A DNA stretch of 64,000 nucleotides from Centrapalus pauciflorus. Taxonomy: Eukaryota; Streptophyta; Magnoliopsida; Asterales; Asteraceae. Under the pieces are notes generated by a model. The model had not been told where the DNA came from, searched no databases, and worked only from the letters and a program-made list of their open reading frames with translations. Position 1 is the stretch's first letter; each line of letters opens with the position of its first letter. A program made the translations under genes and the position numbers. Below, piece by piece: positions 56,011 through 64,000 of the stretch. Location of the stretch: contig JAANYP010002063.1 in assembly GCA_020465985.1 (NCBI GenBank), positions 180,011 through 244,010 on the forward strand, given 5' to 3'.

Positions 56011-57086
56011 TGATGCGAGTTTCGTTAACCCGTCAAAAATACCACTAAATACCTTAGAAGCTAGGGTAAGTAGGGATCGTATCCACAGAGAGCAAGAGGT
56101 TAATTGCACGTATTTAAGCGATTAACATTGTAAAATAATTAATTTCGAAAGATTGATTTGGTTGTAAAAAGGTGATTGCTTTGATTTATAAAACTAATTA
56201 CGTGCGAAATTTGTAAAAAGAAAACTTAAGAAAATTGTTTGATTGAATAAAGTACGAAGATAACCATTCCCGGATTCCACACCTCGCTTTGCGTTTAATT
56301 TATAAAAACGATTTGAAGATTACATAGACATAATCTTTGTTATAACTATTATTTAAACCATTACGTGATCTTGGGCATAGCGCGTGACACGTTTGATTAC
56401 TCGTCTTAATTAAATAATTAACTCGGCACGAATAATAAAATGTCTACGAACTATCTTGCGAAACGTAACAACAAAATAATAACCATTCGTTTACAATCAA
56501 AATATAAATAATAAAAACCATGCAAACTTAAAGTAATCCTTCATAAAATAAAACTTAGCGATGTGCTTCCTCCGAGAATGATTATGATGAGCTTAGCCGG
56601 ACATAGTTGATGCAATATTCAAGAGTTGTGTATCCATCTCCGTAGCTTGACTCGTGTGTTCGTCGTACGTGTGTTCGCTCAAACAGGGTCCTTTTCCTTA
56701 GCCTTCTCCTCCAAAAAACGATATTTTCTTCTGAGATATGCCTTGGTATTTATAAGAAAAGCTGGAAAATCCCTAAAAACGGCCGTCTAATATTTTAATG
56801 GGCTGGGCGCAGCCGTAGGCGCAGGCCTGCGCCCCCCTCTGCGCCCCTCTGTAAAATCCGTATTTTTGTGAATTAATTTCTTCTGTCGAACCCTCGGTCT
56901 GGGCGCAGGGCTGCGCCCCTCTCTGCGCCTGGCTATAAAATTTTGTCCTTTTTTCACCGTTTTAAACCGGATTTTGTTTACCTGCACAAGCACAGAATTT
57001 ATTCAATAGCGGCACATTCTGTAACACTTTTGTATTAAAAACAACTCTTTTACGCTTAATAAACATGATAAATTATAACCCGATCA
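56011..57086 (-). repeat. 5' LTR of element C
   Basis: 1076 bp, same ends as the 3' copy. GC-rich block 56802-56933 with GCGCAGGCCTGCGC at 56819-56832; TATA box TTATAAATACC at 56745-56755 on the minus strand. Promoter of gag-pol. Confidence 0.93.
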
Positions 57087-57166
57087 GCGAAGCCCTGCCG
57101 GAGTTGATTCACGATCCGATTACGAAGACAGTGGATCGCACCCGTTCAAGCCTACGATAATCTCTT
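57087..57166 (+). repeat. 3' LTR of element A, second part
   Basis: Starts with the duplicated gcgaa and continues AGCCCTGCCGGAGTTGATT, matching 24643-24720 of the 5' LTR, until about 57166, where similarity stops. The remaining 640 bp of the LTR are missing. Confidence 0.85.
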
Positions 57167-57349
57167 GACTCTTGTTCCTTAACTTCTAATTATGTTTTCA
57201 TATAATAACATTCTTGCATCAACTTCAAACATCTTGTAAAAATCATCCACCGTTTGTTAAAAGCATTCTACCCATGGTGGAGACATTCTGGCTTTCGAGG
57301 AACATTCCCTCCGAAGGAAGCTTCTTGTAGTTTGATAGATAACCTCAGT

Positions 57350-57752
57350 TTACACCTTCTGACCCCTTAGTCGGATCCGACCAACACCTTAGTCAGACTC
57401 TAGCCAGCACCTTCTGACCCCTTAGTCAGTATGCCGCCTAGCACCTTCTGACCCCTTAGTCAGTATGCCGCCTAGCACCTCCTGACCCCTCAGTCAGAGC
57501 TCTGACCAACACCTTCTGACCCCTTAGTCGGACGCCGACCAACACCTTAGTCAGACTCCAGCCAGCACCTTCTGACCCCTTAGTCAGTATGCCGCCTAGC
57601 ACCTCCTGACCCCTCAGTCAGAGCTCCGACCAGCACCTTCTGACCCCTTAGTCAGTATGCCGCCCAACACCTTCTGACCCCTTAGTCAGTCTCCGACCAG
57701 CGTCTTCTGTCCCCTTAGTCAGTATGCCGCCTAGCACCTTCTGACCCCTGCC
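57350..57752. repeat. 33-34-bp hairpin minisatellite
   Basis: About twelve units of type GCACCTTCTGACCCCTTAGT plus a 14-bp tail. Each has CTGAC-CCCTTA-GTCAG, a 5-bp stem. Some tails form a second palindrome with the same arm: GTCGGATCCGAC (57370-57381) and GTCAGAGCTCTGAC (about 57493-57506). A block of three unit types starting near 57352 recurs near 57510, giving a higher-order period of about 157 bp. Confidence 0.85.
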
Positions 57753-58435
57753 TTTTGACTCATTAGTTAGAGTCTCTAGAACCATATCTTTCGATCCTTC
57801 AACCAAAACAATGAAGCATGACATATGCTTTCTGACTCCTCAGTTAGATACTCAGAAGCATACCTTCTGACATAAATTCTTTGACTTTTTTATCTTTTAG
57901 TCAGAACTTATGGATATAACCTTCATGTAGTTGATCATACTCCATTACTTGAGACCATGTATATCTCTGTTAAAAACTTTAACACTTGACTTGATTACCT
58001 TTTAACGTTAACCTAGAACCCTTTTGAGTAAAATCTTCTGAACCTAGTAGGTCATTCATGTAAGTTTGCCTGCCTAAAGCATACTTCTATTCATTTTTGA
58101 TGATTTCTCACACGACTCTTATTCTTAATAATGTTTTATATAAATAATACATTTTCCAAACTTTATTTGAAAATCTATCTTGGAATGAATACCGTAACTC
58201 CATTACTCAGGTCACAACCTATAGTTTCCTGCCTAAAGCATACTTGCTTACACAACTCTAGCCATTTAAAGACTAATATACAACACACCTAAACATCAAT
58301 GATACGATTGATTGACTCATCTCATGTTATTTATTACCTTTGCTTCTATTGGTTAAGTTGAACATCATCCGTAGGAGGTCCCTCCGATTAGATGACTTGT
58401 TACATTTCCGGGAAGTGATATTTGATTTTTCAAGC

Positions 58436-58440
<5 letters not shown>

Positions 58441-58514
<74 letters not shown>
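58441..58514. repeat. (GA)37 microsatellite
   Basis: Uninterrupted GA dinucleotides. The Arg/Glu frame across it is an artefact. Confidence 0.97.
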
Positions 58515-58517
<3 letters not shown>

Positions 58518-61143
58518 GGGAAACATATGATGACTCTTAGAAGCAATGTTTATTCATATTTCTTTAAAGCTTTCCCAATTTGACATTATTGTATAGTGAA
58601 GCTTAGGCATATGTACCTACATAATTAACATAATCGTATTCCATTTAGCTCTTTTTACCTACAGATTTCTTGGCAGAGTTACCTTCGACGCTACAATCTT
58701 TGGAGAAATGATTAATTACCTTGTGTGTAATCTAGTAGAACTCTGACTTCCTCTCATCTAGTGAATCATTTTTGATTTGTCAAAAACAAAAAAAAGGGGG
58801 GAGAAGGAGTATAATAGCTCTTATGAAAAATCTATTATTCAAATTAGCTTAGAGTCTTCTTAATCCGATTTTATTCATCATATGGTGTCATTAAACCCAT
58901 ATCCAAACATAGACCTCTTAGCAAAACCTCTATGATCCTTCGTCTAGTCTTTAAATGTGAAATTCCCTCTGAGTAGAGTCCCTCCGAATCCCTTCTTAGT
59001 GGAACATTCAAACCTTTGACCACTTCGAGTCACACTTTTAACGTATATTGGTCATACCGTTCATTAGATTAATTATTCATATGCCACCTTTAAATGTATT
59101 TCTATACATGGCTCCGATCATATTAACGACACCATACTCATTTGCATACCCTCAGCCATCTTGAGTCAAACCTCCTAATCATACTTTAATTCATACCTAT
59201 TAAACATTGGCTACATTTCTTGTTTGTAATATCGGCTTCATTCTAACTGTCACCTAAATATTTTGGTCAAATTAATATCGGTCTCCATTAGCCATAGTCT
59301 GATTTATTTACCCCCGAATAATTTACACACTAAGGACCAACTCAATACTAATACTACATTTGTTTTTCGATGCACAATTTAACTCTCTAAACATGTGCCA
59401 GAAACCTCTGAGTTATGATTAACTCCTATTGGTAGAATATGATATATATACGTTTTGTAAAAATTGTAGGTATAGAGGTAACTTATATAACCTCATTTAG
59501 TTATAGGACTTGTCTAAGTTTATTTAACACATACAATACCAAATTGCCTTATGTAGTAGGCAATATTGTTATACTTGCTACTAATATGTCATGGTTATAT
59601 GTCACATCACATCAAAAGTTAATATACTTCAAAGTATTCTTTTGCTAATAACAGTAAAGTCTGACTTTCAACATCTACCATCTACTCAGTAAGCATAATC
59701 TTGATCTTCTAGTTGTGCTAGCCCTACATTTGGTCAGCAAGTGTTGCATCTGTCAACTTCTAAAACAAACATTTCAATGGGTTACAGACTCACATTTAGA
59801 AGAAACATACACCTTATCCCGATGAGTCAATGAATTCTCATGAGCACCGATGTTGAGTATAAGTATAACTAGTCGATGAACAAGACTTAGCCAATAGTCT
59901 TACAGTCATTAAACTTTACATCAGGACGCCTTGTGAAGGCCAAATTGTAAGTGATGTTTAGTCTCGGAATATATTTCTGAGCCGAGCTCCAACCCGTACT
60001 TAGCATTGAACCATGATTTTTAAGACACTTAGCATTTTACTTCACGCATTACAAATATACTTTGTGGGTTATCATTTTCTTTATTTTATTTGTCAACCCT
60101 TTTTAAGAAAAAGTCTTCATACATAGGGATACAAAGTATGAGACCGACTCATATGATTGTTTTACAACATGTTATATCTCTACAAACCTATAGTTGACAC
60201 GTTATAAATCAGTATCTTCTAGCATATAGACACAACTTAAGTTTTGGAACCATCAAAGCCTTAGTCATGGAATACCGATTAAACTTCAGATTCCAAGACT
60301 CCAACTAGAGTTCACTCTGGCATTCGATCAATAAACCTCCAGTCAAGTGACTTCCTAGGTGTAGTTGTTTGACCGTATTCATTATAGTTATGGTCCTTAA
60401 ATCAGGTATTCATTGTACATCAAATCTCTCCCTACAGTCTTACTACATTATAATGGTAACTTAAACCTTGGGACCGGTACCTTTGATCTTAAACCTCTCA
60501 TTTTGAGTCACAACCTCTGCCTAATGCATAACATGTCGTGTCTCATCAATGAGACAATATAAAAATAATAAAATTTCCAAGGATATACCAATGTTACGAC
60601 TGTAATTATTTATTTCCTATATCTATAAACACATGCACCAATATAAATATTTTACTTTCAAAAGGAAAATGCTTACAAATTTAGCATACACCATGATATA
60701 TATATATATATATATTGTTTTCTAAAAAAAAAGGAAGGTGGGTGGGTGAATATGTATACATAGAAGTTTTGCTGTATTTATATAGTTACCATTAACAAAA
60801 CAAAGAAAAAGTAAGCTCCAAAAGTCACTGATTAGGGCCATTTTAGTAATGTTTAAACTTTTAGTAGTAAGTTTCCTTCTCCTTCTGGTAGAATTCGTTT
60901 GATCATCGTTAGAAGTTAGAAGTCTACTAAGTGTTCCTTCTACTAAGAGTATTAGAGTCTGACCTTCAGCCTCTAACTTTAGTCTGCAAGTGATAACTCT
61001 AACCTTCAAAGTTCTGGACTCCAGTCAGCAAGTGTGAGCTCTAGCTTACATATTTCGAGTTATTTTGAAACCATCATATATTTGAACATCTTATTAGATC
61101 TCATTCTGGCCTCCCTTTGAGACAGCCTACCTTCTGGGGGACA

Positions 61144-61667
61144 TGTTAGCATTATATACGCATGTTATATCCGATATACTCGAGATCGCCTAGCTGATAA
61201 ACTCGAGATCGCCTCTTGCTTAATTCCTCACGAATTCTGCAAAAAGTCCACTAATCATTCGAGTCTATCCCTAATTATAGACCCTGATTCGAGTCTGTTG
61301 TGGGCCAACCTCGAATCTGGCCCAAGGCCCATTCGAATCTGTCCATCTTGACAGACTCGAATCTAGCCTATTCGAATCTATGGACTCATTCGAATCTATC
61401 TCAGATTCGAATGTATTCCCTTAAGTAATTCGAATCTAGCCTTTTACATAAACCACTAAGTGTTTGAAACTTATGATATTACCTTATGACTGATTTTATC
61501 TTTGAGCTTTATGTTTGAACTTCTTGTAATACGTTACATCAAGTTCAAACATACAAACACTGATAAACATCAATCATACATAATATATAATATATATATA
61601 CCAAACATATGCTAAATCACAATGTAAGACAACTTAGACTGCTATCGTCACACAGGATGTACCAACA
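61144..61667 (-). repeat. 3' LTR of a copia/Sirevirus element
   Basis: On the minus strand it runs from TGTTGGTACATCC to GCTAACA, 524 bp. It contains nine or more ATTCGAATCT/ATTCGAGTCT motifs (61254-61435) and two CTCGAGATCGCC copies. Only one end of the element is in the window, so the target duplication (candidate 61139-61143, ggaca) cannot be checked. Confidence 0.7.
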
Positions 61668-61680
61668 GACTCCCCCTTGA
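61668..61680 (-). other. Polypurine tract
   Basis: TCAAGGGGGAGTC on the minus strand next to the LTR start, similar to the AAGGGGGAGAT of the young copia at 7059. Confidence 0.8.
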
Positions 61681-61726
61681 CGATAGCTTCTAATAATTCA
61701 CAGATTTGATTTAAGAATGTGGTTTA

Positions 61727-64000
61727 TTATTGATTCAAAACACTACCAGCATACAGACCTTTTTCAACGCATACCTTGACCACATTTTCATACTTACTAC
61801 CTTCAGCATCCATATGTGCGTCACTGGAAATCTTACAGTTATACAAAATCTGCAGGTCTTCTTTAGATAGGTTTACCAGGTGAAGCGGGTCATAGACTCT
61901 AAGAATAACATTTTCTTCTAAGTCTTCCATAACCGCTTCCCCAGTTTCCGTGTCAGCATACCACCACTTCAGATTTTGCAAAACATTCTGTGGCATTTTC
62001 TTCAGAGGTACCTTCCTCAGGCATTTCACTGGTTTGTACTGAATCCTCATCCAAGGTCGGCCTGTAAGAGGATCTATACGTGACTTATCCTCGACTCTTC
62101 TTCCGACCCTTGGACTCAACCGTTCAAACTTCCTAGATCTCCCCTCCTTTCTTATTATTCTTTCAATCACATTCGCATAAGGATCATCTCCAATATTTAT
62201 CAGATCTTTCCATGCAAGCGCTGTGATTTCAATCTTTGGAAGGGTGTTGAATGCTTTCAATGTTCGCCTAATGTACTGAAGCCCGTCTTTTCGTTTAATT
62301 ATAAAAAGTTGAAGATCTCTGTCAAAGAACCAACTTAAGATTCGCTCAGATAGCTTCCCTGTACCAGGCACTTTCATTGATCTCCTAATTGCTAACTCCT
62401 TCTCTTCGGCTCTGAACCATAGCTTCCTTTTTTCTTCGTTACTTAGCTCTCTTGCTGGTTCTTCAGTCGATGACATAGGATTCAAAGCAGCATTCACTAT
62501 GTCAGCATCAACAATTCTATCTCCATCTATCATATAAGTGTCAGTGATAGGATTCTGCTGTACAACTATTTCGTCAGCTTCATCATCCTCATCAGCTACT
62601 ACTTCATCTTCAGGTTGCCAATCTACTATCTCCTCCGGAATAAACTCTCCTTCTTCAAGCTTTTCATCTTCATAATCAAAACCTCCATCCAGTGCATCAT
62701 CATCAAGATCCATGAGTGCTTCAATCATCTCACTGATCTCAAAGTCTGAAGGCTGTTTAGATGAACTAGCTTCACCCCTTTCTCCTTTGCCTTGACTAGG
62801 CTCCCCCTCAACTTGTGTAACTTGAGCTGCAGGAAAATCTACAGACTCAAACTCTTTATTTGCACCGGGAGCATTGCCTTCAGTATCATCTCTTCTCTGC
62901 ACTTCCTGATCTCGGCACGATGTCTCCCCCTGAGCCTGTAAATTTTTCATTAACTGCTCAATTAGGGAGCGCATCGACCTTATCTCAGCAGATTGATCAC
63001 AAACAAAGGTTTTTAGCTCCACGTTCTCTTCCTGAAGTTTTTCCACAATCTTCTTTAGATCGGCATTCTCCTTGTCAAGATTTGCATTATGAGTTTGAAT
63101 CTCACCGATTGCCTTTGTTAGGCCTAAGATCTGGATATTTTGGAAGTCAACTCGAGCCTTTAACAGCTGAAACCTTTGATTGTCGGCGTATGAGGATGAT
63201 GTTGATGGGATGGATTGAATTGGAGTTGGAATGATCGGCGATGGGATGTATGGTTCATCATGAGGTGGTGATGGTGGAATGGTGGTTTGAGGGTCCTGAG
63301 GTAGAGGAATTTCAGGTTGTTCTGCTGAAGCTGAAGAGGATCCTTGCATGAACCTGTGACGTTTGGCCCGTTGCCTTGTCACTAGATGAGAAACTTCTTC
63401 TTCTTCGAAATCAGACTCCTCCAATTCCCTGTCCACTCGTCTCCTAGAACCACCTTCATTTATAATCAATCGTGAGCCATACGTTCCAATTTGAACAGGT
63501 GGTTCAGTCGATACTGACTCAGGAGCTTCAACCTCTACTTCCTCCACTTCTTCTGATTCGGTAGCAGATGATGACAAAACGTTATCAGCCTGCTCTGGTT
63601 CATATTCCTCAACATCACGAAATATGTCATCTTCATCTCCAGGCGGACTAAGCAGCTCACCTACTAAAGCTGCTGCCACATCTTCATTTGCATTAGGACC
63701 AGAAGACCATATTTCCTCCAAGGTCTGAGCAAGTTGCTCAGATTCGGGGACTGCACCTGAAGTCCCTGCTTCTTGTGCTTGTGGTTGTTCACTTGTTGAA
63801 GGCCTGGATGCCTGAATTTGACTCGCAGGTTGTTGCTGTTGGCGTCGTGGATCACGCGGCCTAGCACGCGGCTGTTGTTGGCGTTGCGGTTGCTGTTGCT
63901 GTTGCTGTTGCTGCGGTTGAATATCAACTACCCCTGCCCAGTTGGCATCACCTGGGGCTTGAAATTCCCTGTCTACTAAAGCTCCGAACAAAGGACGAGC
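61727..64000 (-). CDS. Env-position accessory ORF of a Sirevirus-like copia (5' end beyond window)
   Basis: 757 codons visible, open to the window edge, so the start is outside. Gln-rich tract at residues about 25-60; acidic Glu/Ser-rich region about 95-215 with a basic R-Q-R-A-K-R-H-R patch; coiled coil about 275-355 (D-K-E-N-A-D-L-K-K-I-V-E-K-L-Q-E-E-N); second acidic region about 420-490; compact C-terminal domain about 515-757 with W-F-F-D-R-D-L, L-K-W-W-Y-A-D-T and I-L-R-V-Y-D-P-L-H-L-V-N-L-S-K. It ends 47 bp before the polypurine tract and LTR, the place of the env-like ORF in Sireviruses. No signal peptide or transmembrane helix is seen, so an envelope function is not supported. Similar C-terminal domains occur, as I recall, in plant copia accessory proteins. 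Confidence 0.7.
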   Translation of the reverse strand, partial: ARPLFGALVDREFQAPGDANWAGVVDIQPQQQQQQQQPQRQQQPRARPRDPRRQQQQPASQIQASRPSTSEQPQAQEAGTSGAVPESEQLAQTLEEIWSSGPNANEDVAAALVGELLSPPGDEDDIFRDVEEYEPEQADNVLSSSATESEEVEEVEVEAPESVSTEPPVQIGTYGSRLIINEGGSRRRVDRELEESDFEEEEVSHLVTRQRAKRHRFMQGSSSASAEQPEIPLPQDPQTTIPPSPPHDEPYIPSPIIPTPIQSIPSTSSSYADNQRFQLLKARVDFQNIQILGLTKAIGEIQTHNANLDKENADLKKIVEKLQEENVELKTFVCDQSAEIRSMRSLIEQLMKNLQAQGETSCRDQEVQRRDDTEGNAPGANKEFESVDFPAAQVTQVEGEPSQGKGERGEASSSKQPSDFEISEMIEALMDLDDDALDGGFDYEDEKLEEGEFIPEEIVDWQPEDEVVADEDDEADEIVVQQNPITDTYMIDGDRIVDADIVNAALNPMSSTEEPARELSNEEKRKLWFRAEEKELAIRRSMKVPGTGKLSERILSWFFDRDLQLFIIKRKDGLQYIRRTLKAFNTLPKIEITALAWKDLINIGDDPYANVIERIIRKEGRSRKFERLSPRVGRRVEDKSRIDPLTGRPWMRIQYKPVKCLRKVPLKKMPQNVLQNLKWWYADTETGEAVMEDLEENVILRVYDPLHLVNLSKEDLQILYNCKISSDAHMDAEGSKYENVVKVCVEKGLYAGSVLNQ

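Larger units (their letters stand above)
33897..57086 (-). mobile_element. Athila-type gypsy retrotransposon (element C) with two accessory genes
   Basis: Minus-strand element with 1076-bp LTRs (56011-57086 as 5', 33897-34972 as 3') that differ at about 11-12 positions by eye, and a 5-bp duplication gcgaa (33892-33896, 57087-57091). Order from its 5' end: LTR, tRNA-Asp type primer site, gag-protease-RT-RNase H frame, integrase, accessory ORF A, accessory ORF B, polypurine tract, LTR. It is interrupted between RNase H and integrase by the chromovirus 42355-51313. Without that insertion it would be about 14.2 kb. Only single stops break gag-pol, so it decayed little before being hit. Confidence 0.93.
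24262..57166 (+). mobile_element. Old Athila-type gypsy element (element A), interrupted by a younger element
   Basis: 5' LTR 24262-25365, a tRNA-Asp type primer site, gag, protease, a small RNase H remnant, an Athila 3' non-coding region, a polypurine tract and a 3' LTR that begins at 33491. That LTR is split by the 23.2-kb element C at 33897-57086 and resumes at 57092. By eye the LTR copies differ at roughly one base in eleven, plus indels. RT, most of RNase H and integrase are deleted. The 3' LTR loses similarity at about 57166, so the right end and target duplication are missing. Confidence 0.85.
57167..61143. other. Unassigned sequence with hairpin minisatellite
   Basis: No credible gene. 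Features inside are the minisatellite 57350-57752 and a (GA)n tract. Phrases such as CTTCTGAC and TTAGTCAG recur at lower density through the stretch (for example 57830, 57890, 58735, 60960), suggesting a longer decayed array. I see no LTR ends or coding remains. A short (TA)n lies near 60697-60715. Confidence 0.5.

Noticed and set aside
58340..58540. Arg/Glu-repeat frame
   Set aside because: Translation of the (GA)n tract.

Overview
The window is a stretch of intergenic DNA from a flowering plant, most likely a eudicot; I cannot fix the family. The evidence is the transposon content: Ty1/copia and Ty3/gypsy LTR retrotransposons of plant lineages (Sirevirus-like, Athila, Tekay/Del-like chromovirus), a tRNA-derived SINE, MITEs, a CACTA-like element and a Mutator-like element. 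I found no host gene that I can defend. All long reading frames belong to transposons.

Layout. (1) 282-1513: a MULE-like element with about 315-bp inverted ends and a 9-bp target duplication. (2) 2080-7373: a young non-autonomous copia element with 304-bp LTRs. It keeps only a coiled-coil Gag tail, plus a TCGAG-rich leader, five covarying hairpins and a run of polypurine tracts. (3) 7908-24072: an old, heavily broken copia. It carries a gypsy solo LTR in its 5' LTR, a hAT-like MITE at the LTR/primer-site junction, a Tourist-like MITE in gag and an LTR-like segment inside pol. (4) 24262-57166: an old Athila-type gypsy (element A) that has lost RT, RNase H and integrase and contains a CACTA-like element, which itself contains a SINE. 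(5) 33897-57086, minus strand: a younger Athila (element C) inserted in the 3' LTR of A. (6) 42355-51313, minus strand: a Tekay-like chromovirus inserted at the RNase H/integrase boundary of C. (7) 57167-61143: unassigned sequence with a hairpin minisatellite and a (GA)n tract. (8) 61144-64000, minus strand: the 3' end of another copia/Sirevirus with an intact env-position ORF, cut by the window edge.

The nest is internally consistent. Target duplications can be read at each junction (gcgaa for C, aagaa for the chromovirus, gttag for the solo LTR, caaac for the young copia). By-eye LTR divergence falls from about 9% (A) to about 1% (C) to about 0.4% (chromovirus), matching the insertion order.

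The most unusual structure is in element C. After integrase it carries two diverged tandem paralogous ORFs. Each is preceded by the same succession of parts found at the real LTR: a polypurine-like AAGTTGGGGAA tract, then about 140-155 bp later a GC-rich block with the exact palindrome GCGCAGGCCTGCGC, then an AT-rich TATA-like site, a leader, and an apparent intron whose AG abuts the ATG. This looks like LTR-derived internal promoters, one per accessory gene. A second strong signal is the array of five compensating hairpins in the young copia.
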